This document shows, piece after piece, positions 49,393 through 58,110 of a stretch of DNA of 64,000 nucleotides. The stretch is from Verrucomicrobiales bacterium (GTDB lineage Bacteria; Verrucomicrobiota; Verrucomicrobiia; Limisphaerales; J093), in assembly GCA_024233215.1 (NCBI GenBank), contig JACKPW010000001.1, positions 620,001 to 684,000 of the forward strand. Reading direction: 5' to 3'. A model generated the notes under the pieces. The model saw only the letters and a list, made by a program, of their open reading frames with translations. It had not been told where the DNA came from and made no database searches. A program made the position numbers and the translations under genes. Position 1 is the first letter of the stretch; each line of letters opens with the position of its first letter.

Positions 49393-51159
49393 CTATTCGA
49401 TGTCCCCGTAGAAGCGCCAGGACGCCTGGAAGTCGGCCGGAATATCCAACCCGGACAACCGGGCGCGGATCAATTCGATGGGAATTGCGTTCTCCCGGAG
49501 CACGGCGTCGTGGAACTCCCGTTCCGTCATCCGCCCTGAGTCGACCAGTTCGTCGTGGAGTGCCCGCAACTGCAGTCCCCCGAGCATGTAGGCGGCCTGG
49601 TAGAGCGGGCTGTATTCTCCGCCCACCGAACGTCGCACCTCCGCGGTGGCGTTGTTGCGCTCGTGACCGACGCGGTCCACCAGGAAATCAATGGCCTCCT
49701 GCGCCGTCATTTCGCCCAGATGAAATTTCAGCGAGAAGATGATCCGCGCGCAACGGTGCATCCGCCAGAACAGCATGCCGACCCGGTCCTCGGCATTGCG
49801 GGCAAAATCCAAATCCCAGAACCGCATTTCCCAGTAAAGCGCCCAGCCTTCCAGCAGAAACGGCGTGGTAAACATCTTCCGATGCGACTGGTAACGGTCG
49901 GCCATGAAGAGCTGGAGATGGTGACCCGGGATCAGTTCATGATGCACCACCGCACGGCAGAAATGCTCATTGTTGCCACGCAGGCTCATGAGCTTGTCCG
50001 CCTGCTCCATGTCTGCGGTTGGGAAGGACACGCTGATCGTGTTGCCGCCGGTGAAGTAGGGATTCACCTTCTGGCGCGCCGGCGTCATCATCTCCATCCG
50101 CCAGCTCTCCTTGGCCAGCGGCGGAATCGTGAGCAGGTCGCGGTCCTCCACGAACCGGATGGCCTCCCGCGCCTGCCGGCGGATGAGTCGCGGTTGCTGG
50201 CCGGGTTCGACATGCAGCGACTTCACGTGGTCCAGCGTCTTGAGCCAGTCGTCTCCGAAACCCAACGCCTCCGAAGCCTTCCGGGCCTCCGTTTCGCACC
50301 AGTGGAACTCCTTTTCGGCGATCCCGATCAGTTCCTCCGGCGTATACGCGATGAACTCGTGCCGCAACGCATCGAGCAGCGCCTCACGCCCAATCGGGTC
50401 CCCGATCACCGGATCCTCGTCATCCTGGGCCACGCCGGCGACCTTCTCCCGCAGGAACCGGGCGTAATCATCCAGGGCTTTGTCCAGCGCGTTCGCCGGT
50501 TCCGGCACCCACCAGGTGAAGAACGGATCGTAACCCTCGTAAAACTCCCGCCAGCGGCGCAACGAACGCCGCAGTTCCTTCAATCGAACCACCGCCCGCC
50601 AGGCCACTGTCTGCGGAACCGCCGGTGTGTTCCCCGCCGCTTCCAGTCTCGCCAGGACCGCCTTCCGGGCCTCGGACACCTGCCCGGCCAGCGCGTTTAC
50701 GGTCTCGGCCGCTTCCTCCCCCTTCACCCACTGCATTCGCCGCAGGTCCTGTTCCAAGCCGGTGATCGCGGCGTCGAACGGCAGTAACTCCGCCAACTCC
50801 GTGACGCGCTCCTGGCGCCGCTTGAGTTCCCTCCGCTCATACCCCAGTTGCTCGTGGAACAGGACCCAGTCGATCCGGCCATCGGCATCCAGCCCGTCGA
50901 ATCGCACCGCGGCGAGGCGCTCCTGCCAGTCCGACAGGAACTGCTTCCAGCGTCGCACTGCCGATTCGTCACCTTCCTCCAGCCAGACGTGTCGCAGACT
51001 GTCGCGGTCCTGCTGGAACCGTTCGATCAACGCGCGGACCGGTGGGAGCCCACGGTCAAAGTCCATCTCCGGGAGCGGCTTGTCGGAGGCAACCGCCGCC
51101 AGCGTCACGACCCCGAGCACGAGAACCCCACCGCTCCACTGAAAGGAATGCAGCTTCAT
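49393..51159 (-). CDS. Exported DUF885-family zinc metallopeptidase-like protein
   Basis: A 588-residue protein from the ATG at 51159, with a signal peptide (FQWSGGVLVLGVVTLAAVAS). The DUF885 zinc signature is VVHHELIPGHHLQLFMA, with the third-ligand region in FLLEGWALYWE. GGEYSPLYQAAYMLGGLQL is also characteristic. Family members are thought to be carboxypeptidase- or dipeptidase-like gluzincins. It would act in the periplasm on peptides. The longer upstream frame lacks a signal peptide and overlaps the divergent toxin-antitoxin promoter, so it is rejected. Confidence 0.85.
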   Translation of the reverse strand: MKLHSFQWSGGVLVLGVVTLAAVASDKPLPEMDFDRGLPPVRALIERFQQDRDSLRHVWLEEGDESAVRRWKQFLSDWQERLAAVRFDGLDADGRIDWVLFHEQLGYERRELKRRQERVTELAELLPFDAAITGLEQDLRRMQWVKGEEAAETVNALAGQVSEARKAVLARLEAAGNTPAVPQTVAWRAVVRLKELRRSLRRWREFYEGYDPFFTWWVPEPANALDKALDDYARFLREKVAGVAQDDEDPVIGDPIGREALLDALRHEFIAYTPEELIGIAEKEFHWCETEARKASEALGFGDDWLKTLDHVKSLHVEPGQQPRLIRRQAREAIRFVEDRDLLTIPPLAKESWRMEMMTPARQKVNPYFTGGNTISVSFPTADMEQADKLMSLRGNNEHFCRAVVHHELIPGHHLQLFMADRYQSHRKMFTTPFLLEGWALYWEMRFWDLDFARNAEDRVGMLFWRMHRCARIIFSLKFHLGEMTAQEAIDFLVDRVGHERNNATAEVRRSVGGEYSPLYQAAYMLGGLQLRALHDELVDSGRMTEREFHDAVLRENAIPIELIRARLSGLDIPADFQASWRFYGDIE

Positions 51160-51164
51160 GGGCC

Positions 51165-51193
51165 GATGGTGCGGATTGCCTGTGCCCCGGGCA
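51165..51193 (-). promoter_or_regulatory. Promoter predicting a near-leaderless mRNA (DUF885 gene)
   Basis: Minus strand: TTGCCC (51193-51188), 17-nt spacer and CACCAT (51170-51165), then 5 nt to the ATG at 51159. The -10 match is weak. Confidence 0.32.
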
Positions 51194-51235
51194 ATGCCGG
51201 AGTCCCTCCCTCTACGGCACCGCTGCGTCCGCTGC

Positions 51236-51264
51236 TTGCGTCTCCCCGGAAGCGCCACTACAAT
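51236..51264 (+). promoter_or_regulatory. Promoter predicting a leaderless toxin-antitoxin mRNA
   Basis: TTGCGT (51236-51241), 17-nt spacer and TACAAT (51259-51264; five of six consensus bases), then 6 nt to the ATG at 51271. Autorepression by the complex would be expected here. Confidence 0.5.
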
Positions 51265-51270
51265 CGCCTC

Positions 51271-51462
51271 ATGAGCACCGTGATGGGAGTCAGGGAGGCT
51301 GCGGGCAGGCAGCGGCTGAGCAAAAAGCCGCCGGAGGGGGATCGCTTGCGCCAGCACACCGAAGGTTGCTTGAGCGACGAGCAGATGATGGCGGTCGCGG
51401 CCGAGGGGGCACGAGCCCTGGACCAGCGCGAAGCAGCGTATGCGAAGCGTAAAGCGCGGTGA
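51271..51462 (+). CDS. Putative antitoxin of a MazF/PemK-type pair
   Basis: A 63-residue, highly charged protein (MSTVMGVREAAGRQRLSKKP to AAYAKRKAR). It shows no classical MazE AbrB fold; a helix such as LSDEQMMAVAAEGARALDQR may wrap the toxin. It overlaps the following toxin gene by 23 bp. The antitoxin role is inferred from size, charge, order and overlap. Confidence 0.65.
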   Translation: MSTVMGVREAAGRQRLSKKPPEGDRLRQHTEGCLSDEQMMAVAAEGARALDQREAAYAKRKAR

Positions 51463-51757
51463 GGTCTGGCTGATCGACTTTGGCCTGGCAGCCAAAGTAC
51501 GACCAGCCTTGGTCCTCGGCTGTGATATTGGGGACGAAGACCGGGTGTTGGTCACCGTGGTCTACCACACCACGGCACTGCGCGGGTCCCGTTTTGAGGT
51601 ACCGCTCCGAGTTGCGGGTTTGAAGCACGGCGGGTTCGACGCACAGGGTCTCTACACCGTGCCTGCAGTCAAGCTCCTGAGCCGCAGGGCGATCCTGACG
51701 CCGGTCCAACTGTTGGAAGTCGAAGTCCGGGTGAAACTCTGGCTCGGCCTGAGTTGA
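51440..51757 (+). CDS. MazF/PemK-family mRNA interferase toxin
   Basis: A 105-residue toxin-sized protein with the PemK/MazF beta-barrel pattern: VKRGEVWLIDFGLAAKVRPALVL is split by the typical turn, RVLVTVVYHTTALRGSRFEV follows, then GLYTVPAVKLLSRRAI and a final helix LLEVEVRVKLWLGL. In place of the usual PVVVLS it has PALVLG, a common variant. Family members cleave mRNA or tRNA at specific short sites. It overlaps its antitoxin and ends convergent with gcvP. Confidence 0.85.
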   Translation: MRSVKRGEVWLIDFGLAAKVRPALVLGCDIGDEDRVLVTVVYHTTALRGSRFEVPLRVAGLKHGGFDAQGLYTVPAVKLLSRRAILTPVQLLEVEVRVKLWLGLS

Positions 51758-51917
51758 CCAAGCCGACCTCCCCGTGTCGCGCTACGATTGATCCCTGAAC
51801 CACGGCCTCACGAGAAACGTGGCGATGCGGGACCACCTTCTCGGTTTTCGACTCAGCCGGCCCCTTCCATGGATCTCCGGCTTGTCCTTTGTCGAAGTAT
51901 AAACCCGTGGGAACCGG

Positions 51918-51937
51918 CCACAGCAACCACGCTGTGG
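51918..51937. terminator. Hairpin between convergent toxin and gcvP genes
   Basis: CCACAGC (51918-51924), loop AACCAC and GCTGTGG (51931-51937), a 7-bp perfect stem. The T-tract is poor in both directions, so the terminator role is tentative. Confidence 0.3.
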
Positions 51938-51980
51938 ACCACTTTCTGACACCGGCCCGCCCCGGGCCTGGCCTGCGGAT

Positions 51981-54884
51981 TCAACCGCCGCCGTACGCTT
52001 CCATCCCGGCGCAGGTGCAGACCGGGTTGCGGTCGCCCAGCACGTTGTCCACGCGGGCCACGGCGGGCCAGAACTTCCATTCACGCTGATGCGCCGTGGG
52101 CAAGGCTGCCTGTTCGCGACTGTAGGGATGGTTCCACTCCGTCGCAGCAATCATGTCGGCGGTGTGCGGCGCGTTCTTCAGCGGATTGTCCTTCGGATCC
52201 ATTCGCCCCTCCTCGATCGCGAGAATCTCGGCGTGAATCGCCAGCATGGCATCGCAGAACCGGTCGAGTTCCTCCTTCGACTCGCTCTCGGTCGGTTCCA
52301 CCATCAAGGTGCCGGCCACCGGCCAACTCAACGTCGGCGCGTGAAAACCAAAATCCATCAACCGCTTCGCGACGTCCTCGGCGGTCACGGACTTGAACCG
52401 GCGCAGATCCAGAATGCACTCGTGCGCCACCCGCCCATGCGCACCACGGTAGAGCACCGGGAAGGCCCCCTCCAGGCGATGGGCGATGTAGTTGGCATTC
52501 AGGATCGCCACCTGCGAGGCGCGGCGCAAACCGTCGCCTCCCAGCGCAGCAATGTAGAACCAGGAAATCGGCAGGATGCTGGCACTGCCCCAGGGCGCCG
52601 CCGCCACCGCACCCACGGTATCCTCCCCGCCCAATCCCGCGATACCATGGCCGGGCAGAAACGGCTTGAGGTGATCCGCCACACAGATCGGCCCCACGCC
52701 CGGGCCGCCACCACCATGCGGGATCGCGAAGGTCTTGTGCAGGTTCAGGTGGCAGACGTCGGCGCCGATGATGCCGGGATGCGTCAACCCCACCTGCGCG
52801 TTCATGTTCGCGCCGTCGAGATAGACCTGTCCCCCGTGCTGATGGACGATCTCGCAGATCTCCCGTACCCGCGTCTCAAACACACCGTGCGTCGAGGGAT
52901 ATGTGATCATCAATGCGGCCAGATTCTCGCAATGTTCCCCCGCCTTCCGCCGCAGGTCGTCGAGATCAATGTCGCCCGCCGCATCGCAGGCAACCGGCGC
53001 CACGCGCAACCCGGCCATGACAGCGCTGGCGGGATTGGTCCCGTGAGCGGAGGTCGGGATGAGGCAAACATCGCGGGCCGTGTCCCCCCGGGACGCGTGC
53101 CAGGCACGGATCACGAGCAATCCCGCATACTCCCCCTGCGATCCCGCATTCGGCTGGAGAGACACCCCCGCGAATCCGGTGATCTCCGCCAACCACCCCT
53201 CCAGATCCGAGAAGAGTTGGTAATATCCCGCGACCTGGTCCGCCGGCGCGAAGGGATGGAGCCCGGCGTAACCCGGCAGGCTCACCGGCATCATCGCCGC
53301 CGCCGGATTGAGTTTCATGGTGCACGATCCCAACGGAATCATCGACGCGGTCAACGACAGGTCCCGCGATTCCAACCGCCGGAGATACCGCATCATTTCG
53401 GTTTCCGAACGATACCGATGAAACACCGGATGTGTCAGGAACGGGCTTTGACGGTGCAGTTGCACCGGCAGCGCCAACGCCGATCCGGCCGCTGAGGCGA
53501 GCGCTGCGACTTCGAGTTCCCCCGCCTGTTCCGGCTGGAATACGGCCCACAGATTCTCCAACTCGAACGGTTCCGTCGTTTCGTCCAGCGCGATGGTCAC
53601 GGTATCAGCGTCCAGTCGACGCAGGTTGATCCCGGCCTTCGTGGCGCGCGCCATGATGGCATCGAGATTGGCCGTCGCCGACCCGACCCGGACCGTGTCA
53701 AAGAACGCGTCGCCTCCGGTGGAAAAACCGAGTTCCCGCAGTCCGGCGGCGAGGCAGGCGGCCAGGTGGTGGGTGCGTTCCGCGATGGCGCGCAGTCCTT
53801 CGGGGCCGTGATAGATCGCGTAGAACGCCGCCATGCTGGCCAGCAGCGCCTGGGCGGTGCAGATGTTGCTGGTGGCCTTGTCCCGCCGGATGTGTTGTTC
53901 CCGCGTACCGAGCGCGAGGCGCAGGGCGGGTTTGCCCCGGGCATCCCGGGACACCCCGACCAATCGGCCGGGCAACTGCCGTTTGCCGGCATCGCGGGTC
54001 GCGAGAAACCCGGCATGGGGACCGCCGAAGCCCATCGGCACCCCAAAGCGCTGGGCGCTGCCGACGGCAATGTCGGCGCCGCATTCACCGGGTGGCTTCA
54101 GCAAGGTCAACGCCAGCAGGTCCGTCGCCACCACCGCCAGGGCGCCCGCCGCGTGCGCCTGTTGAATCATGGGCGAGGGATCGCGCACCGCACCGTCCGT
54201 GGCGGGGTACTGCAGCAGAATCCCGCAGGTGGTGTCGTCCGCCTGGACCTGGTCCACGGGCAGGACGGTCACCTCGGCCCCCAGGGGTCTGGCACGGGTC
54301 TGCACAACCTCGATGGTCTGCGGATGACAATCGGCGGCCACAACAAACCGCCGCCTCCCCCCGCCCCCCTTCAAGCGCAGGCACATCATCATGGCTTCAG
54401 CGGCCGCGGTGGCCTCGTCCAGCAACGAGGCGTTGGCGATTTCCAGTGCGGTCAGGTCGCAGACCAGGGTCTGGAAGTTGAGCAGGGCCTCCAACCGACC
54501 CTGCGAGATCTCCGATTGGTACGGGGTGTATTGCGTGTACCAACCCGGGTTCTCGAACACATTCCGCTGGATCACGGCGGGGACATGGCACCCGTGATAA
54601 CCCATTCCCAGATAAGAACGCGCCAGGCGGTTCCCCGCTGCATACTCCCGCAAACGGGAACCGGCCTGCGCCTCGGTCAAGGCCGGGGGCAGACGCAGCG
54701 GCGAATCGAGGCGGATGTCCGGGGGCACCGCCTGGTCGGTCAGTTCATCGAGGCCACTCAGGCCCAACTGCCCCAGCATCTCCCGAATCTGGGCCGGCCG
54801 GGGGCCAATGTGCCGGTCCCCAAACCCGTGGATCGCCGGCCGACCGGCTTCCAGGGTTTCGGACGGAGAAACGTCGTCGCTCAT
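51981..54884 (-). CDS. gcvP: Glycine dehydrogenase (decarboxylating), P-protein
   Basis: A 967-residue, single-chain P-protein of the glycine cleavage system. It decarboxylates glycine with PLP and transfers aminomethyl to lipoyl-GcvH. Signatures are GFGDRHIGPRPAQIREML, RSYLGMGYHGCHVPAVIQRN, TPYQSEISQGRLEALLNFQT, and the PLP lysine in HLNLHKTFAIPHGGGGPGVG. The C-terminus ends PVCTCAGMEAYGGG. gcvT and gcvH are not in the window. It is 36 nt after the RNase G/E gene at the end of the cell-shape operon. Confidence 0.96.
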   Translation of the reverse strand: MSDDVSPSETLEAGRPAIHGFGDRHIGPRPAQIREMLGQLGLSGLDELTDQAVPPDIRLDSPLRLPPALTEAQAGSRLREYAAGNRLARSYLGMGYHGCHVPAVIQRNVFENPGWYTQYTPYQSEISQGRLEALLNFQTLVCDLTALEIANASLLDEATAAAEAMMMCLRLKGGGGRRRFVVAADCHPQTIEVVQTRARPLGAEVTVLPVDQVQADDTTCGILLQYPATDGAVRDPSPMIQQAHAAGALAVVATDLLALTLLKPPGECGADIAVGSAQRFGVPMGFGGPHAGFLATRDAGKRQLPGRLVGVSRDARGKPALRLALGTREQHIRRDKATSNICTAQALLASMAAFYAIYHGPEGLRAIAERTHHLAACLAAGLRELGFSTGGDAFFDTVRVGSATANLDAIMARATKAGINLRRLDADTVTIALDETTEPFELENLWAVFQPEQAGELEVAALASAAGSALALPVQLHRQSPFLTHPVFHRYRSETEMMRYLRRLESRDLSLTASMIPLGSCTMKLNPAAAMMPVSLPGYAGLHPFAPADQVAGYYQLFSDLEGWLAEITGFAGVSLQPNAGSQGEYAGLLVIRAWHASRGDTARDVCLIPTSAHGTNPASAVMAGLRVAPVACDAAGDIDLDDLRRKAGEHCENLAALMITYPSTHGVFETRVREICEIVHQHGGQVYLDGANMNAQVGLTHPGIIGADVCHLNLHKTFAIPHGGGGPGVGPICVADHLKPFLPGHGIAGLGGEDTVGAVAAAPWGSASILPISWFYIAALGGDGLRRASQVAILNANYIAHRLEGAFPVLYRGAHGRVAHECILDLRRFKSVTAEDVAKRLMDFGFHAPTLSWPVAGTLMVEPTESESKEELDRFCDAMLAIHAEILAIEEGRMDPKDNPLKNAPHTADMIAATEWNHPYSREQAALPTAHQREWKFWPAVARVDNVLGDRNPVCTCAGMEAYGGG

Positions 54885-54920
54885 GATGACAGATGATGTG
54901 CTGCGGCGAATGACCGGGGC

Positions 54921-56891
54921 TTACCCCCCCACGGAAGCCAACTCCTCGTTGCTGACGCCGTTGACGATCTTGAACTGCTCGGCGTGGAAGGCGGGATCGC
55001 CGCGGAACGAGAGTTTTCCGAAGTACTTCTTTTCCATCTCGATGATCAACTTCTCGTCCTGGGTGCGCAACCGCTCCAGCACGGTGGGATGCACCACGAT
55101 GCGCAGTTGGAAGTCGGATTCATCCCGCTGCCGGCGCTTGAGGATCTCGGCCAGCTTGCGCTGGATCTCCACGCTCATGGTCAACGGGCTCTTCACCAGG
55201 CCGCGCCCGGTGCAGTACGGGCAGTCGTCGTAGACCGATTCCTGCACGCTCTCGGTATGCCGCTGACGGGTCATCTCCATCAGCCCCAGCTGCGAAATCG
55301 GCAGCACGTGGGTCTTCGCCTTGTCCCGGCGCAGGAGCCCCTTCATCCGCTGGTAGACCGCCTGCCGGTCGCGATGTGCGCGCATGTCGATGAAGTCCAC
55401 CACGATGAGCCCGCCCATGTTGCGCAGGCGGAGCTGCCGGCAGATTTCATCAACCGCCTCCAGGTTGACCTTGAGGATCGTGGACTCCGGGTCGTCCGCA
55501 TTCTTGTGGCGCCCGGTGTTGACGTCGATGGCCACCAACGCCTCGGCCTCGTCGATGATGACGTAGCCGCCGCTCTTCAGGTGGACCTTCCGGGAGAACG
55601 CCGTCTGCAACTGGCGCGAAATGCCGAAGCGATCGAAGATCGGCTGGGAATCGGCGTAGAGCTGCATCTTGCCCACCGCCCGGCGGGAGATGCGGCCCGC
55701 GTGTTCCCGCATGCGCTCATGTTGCCGGTGATCGTCCACCACGATTCGTTCGATGCCCTCGGTGAGGAAGTCGCGGACGGTGCGTTCGACAATGTCCGGT
55801 TCCTGGAACACGCAGGTGGCGGCCTTTTGTTCCTTGATGTGTTCCTCGATCCGTTTCCATTCCTCCAACAGGATGGCCAGGTCCCGCACGAAATAGCGCG
55901 CCTGCTGGCCTTCGCCGGCGGTGCGAATGATGACCCCCATGCCTTCGGGCAGGGTGAGCTTGCGGACGATGCGCTTCAGGCGCTGGCGTTCCTCGACGTG
56001 CTCGATCTTCCGCGAAACACCGCTCTGGTCGCTGTTGGGCAGCAGCACCAGGAACCGTCCCGGCAGCGCCAGGTTGGTGGTGATGCGCGGTCCCTTGGTG
56101 CCGATGGGCCCCTTGGTGACCTGCACCACGATGTCGGTCCCGGGGGGATACAGCTTCGGGATGTCCTTGTGGGTGACACGGGGTTTGTCCCGTCGCCCCC
56201 CGGCGCGTTCGACCAGTTCCACGCCGCTGTCGATCCCGGCGGGGACAATGTCCCAGTAGTGCAGGAAGGCGTTCTTCGAGTAGCCGATGTCGACGAAAGC
56301 CGCCTTCAGACCGTCCTCGAGATTTCGCACCTTGCCCTTGAAAATGCTCCCCACCAGGCGCTCGTCGCTGGTGCGTTCGATCGTGAAATCCTCGAGCCGG
56401 CCCTCCTCCAGCACCGCCACCCGGGTTTCGAGCGACTCGGCGTTGATGATGATCTCCTTCTTGGTGGTCTTCTCGGCCCGAACCATGGTGCGCACCCGGC
56501 GGATGACCTTGCCGGCAGCGGCCTTGATCGAGCCGACGAGGCCCTTGGCGTTCTTGGCGTCCTTGCCGTCGCGCGGGGCATCCTCCTCTTCCCGCACCTC
56601 CTCCGGGGTATCGAGATGGGGCTGACGATAGCTGTGACGGGAATCCGAACCGCTGGGGGCCGGCGACTTGTTGACGGCGTCGGGCGCGTCCTCGGAGAGC
56701 CCGGCGGCGCGGTTTTCCGCCTGGAGAATCTCGGTTTCGTGGCGGAGATCGAAGACGGCCTCGTCGCCGGGCCGCACGCTGATCACCGCCGCCCGGGCCT
56801 CGGCGGCAGCCCGGCCGGGTTTGAAGGATTGCCTTCGGGTTGGACGGAAGCGTTGTCCGCGACGTTTACGGGAGGAACTATGGTCAGCCAT
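54921..56891 (-). CDS. rng: Ribonuclease E/G family protein
   Basis: A 656-residue RNase G/E. The first 140 residues are charged and variable. The catalytic core follows: KEIIINAESLETRVAVLEEG, an S1-like domain (GSIFKGKVRNLEDGLKAAFVD, KNAFLHYWDI), the 5'-sensor/RNase H-like region, and DNase I-like metal ligands in VAIDVNTGRH and VVDFIDM. The Zn-link motif is CPYCTGRG. It takes part in 5'-monophosphate-sensing cleavage of mRNA and rRNA precursors. Linkage 4 nt after rodA is a classical rng position in mre operons. Confidence 0.93.
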   Translation of the reverse strand: MADHSSSRKRRGQRFRPTRRQSFKPGRAAAEARAAVISVRPGDEAVFDLRHETEILQAENRAAGLSEDAPDAVNKSPAPSGSDSRHSYRQPHLDTPEEVREEEDAPRDGKDAKNAKGLVGSIKAAAGKVIRRVRTMVRAEKTTKKEIIINAESLETRVAVLEEGRLEDFTIERTSDERLVGSIFKGKVRNLEDGLKAAFVDIGYSKNAFLHYWDIVPAGIDSGVELVERAGGRRDKPRVTHKDIPKLYPPGTDIVVQVTKGPIGTKGPRITTNLALPGRFLVLLPNSDQSGVSRKIEHVEERQRLKRIVRKLTLPEGMGVIIRTAGEGQQARYFVRDLAILLEEWKRIEEHIKEQKAATCVFQEPDIVERTVRDFLTEGIERIVVDDHRQHERMREHAGRISRRAVGKMQLYADSQPIFDRFGISRQLQTAFSRKVHLKSGGYVIIDEAEALVAIDVNTGRHKNADDPESTILKVNLEAVDEICRQLRLRNMGGLIVVDFIDMRAHRDRQAVYQRMKGLLRRDKAKTHVLPISQLGLMEMTRQRHTESVQESVYDDCPYCTGRGLVKSPLTMSVEIQRKLAEILKRRQRDESDFQLRIVVHPTVLERLRTQDEKLIIEMEKKYFGKLSFRGDPAFHAEQFKIVNGVSNEELASVGG

Positions 56892-56895
56892 GGGG

Positions 56896-58110
56896 TCAAT
56901 GTTGGTTGCGATGCGAATAGACGTTGTGCAGCAGACCGGCCGCCAGCAAGGTGACCAGCGCCGAGGTGCCGCCGTAACTCAGCAGCGGCAACGGAATGCC
57001 GGTCACCGGCATCAGCCGGATGTTCATGCCCAGATTGATGAAAACGTGGGTGAAGAAAAACGTGACGATTCCGACGGCAATGAGGCGGCCGAGAGGATCC
57101 CTCGCCTGGCCGGCGATGTGCAGTCCGCTGAAGAGCAGCGCGCCGTAGAGGCCGAGCACCAGCAGGCTGCCGACGAAGCCGCTCTCCTCGGCGATCACCG
57201 AGAAGATGAAGTCGTTGTGCGCCACGCCGCGCGGCAGGTACCCGAGGGAGTTCTGCGTTCCCTGGCGCCAACCCTTCCCCCAAAAGCCCCCGCTGCCCAC
57301 CGAGATCAGGGCCTGGTCGGCATTGTAAGAGGCGTCCCGGTAGGCCCGCAGCGCCTCGATGCGCTCGGCCTCGGTGGCGTTGGGAGGCACGAAGGACTTG
57401 CCGAAATACACCATCAACCGGCGTTTCTGGTATGGCTGCAGGTTGATGAACTGCAGGTTTTCGGGCAGCCAGAAGATATCCGCCAGCAGGATGAAACCGG
57501 TCAGTCCCACCGCCCCCAGCAAGCGGCCCAAATACCGGACCGGCACCCCCGCCACGAACATCATCACCAGCCCCACCGGCAGGAACACCAGGGCGGAACT
57601 CAAGTCGGGTTCCTTCAGGATCAGGGCGAAAGGCAGCAGCGCAAGCCCCAGCCCACGCCAGAACACGCCCGGGCGTCGCAGTTCCGCGGCCGGCCGGCTG
57701 AGAAACTCCGCCATCGCGAGAATGAAGCTGAGCTTGGCAAGCTCGGAGGGTTGGAACTGGACCGGACCGAGGTCAATCCACCGCCGGGCCCCCCAGCCGT
57801 GGGTCGTCCCGATGCCCTTGATCAACACCAACCCGAGCAGAAGGATGCTCCCCCAGTAGAACACCATCGCCCAGCGGGCGAAGTGCCGGTAATCGCGCAA
57901 CATCAGGACAGCTGCCAGCCCCGTGCCCAGCCCGTACCAGATCAACTGGCGAAACCACCCCTGCCGGTACCACGCCATGTCCTCGGCCCCGGGCCGCGCC
58001 ATGGTGGCACTGGCGACAAACAGTGCCCCGATCACCATCAACCCCGCCACGGCGGCCAACAGCGGCCAGTGCACGCGGCGTTCGGCAAAGTTGGTGGGCA
58101 GATTCGTCAT
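56896..58110 (-). CDS. rodA: Rod shape-determining SEDS glycosyltransferase RodA
   Basis: A 404-residue, polytopic SEDS protein that polymerises lipid II for lateral-wall growth with PBP2. Signatures are GARRWIDLGPVQFQPSELAK, LKEPDLSSALVFLPVGLVM, HNDFIFSVIAEESGFVGS and GIPLPLLSYGGTSALVTL. The conserved catalytic Asp lies in KEPDLSSA. The start overlaps the PBP2 stop by 4 bp. Confidence 0.97.
   Translation of the reverse strand: MTNLPTNFAERRVHWPLLAAVAGLMVIGALFVASATMARPGAEDMAWYRQGWFRQLIWYGLGTGLAAVLMLRDYRHFARWAMVFYWGSILLLGLVLIKGIGTTHGWGARRWIDLGPVQFQPSELAKLSFILAMAEFLSRPAAELRRPGVFWRGLGLALLPFALILKEPDLSSALVFLPVGLVMMFVAGVPVRYLGRLLGAVGLTGFILLADIFWLPENLQFINLQPYQKRRLMVYFGKSFVPPNATEAERIEALRAYRDASYNADQALISVGSGGFWGKGWRQGTQNSLGYLPRGVAHNDFIFSVIAEESGFVGSLLVLGLYGALLFSGLHIAGQARDPLGRLIAVGIVTFFFTHVFINLGMNIRLMPVTGIPLPLLSYGGTSALVTLLAAGLLHNVYSHRNQH

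Noticed and set aside
51160..51555. N-terminal extension of the DUF885 protein
   Set aside because: It would run through the toxin-antitoxin promoter and genes, has no signal peptide, and hides the clear signal peptide at 51159.
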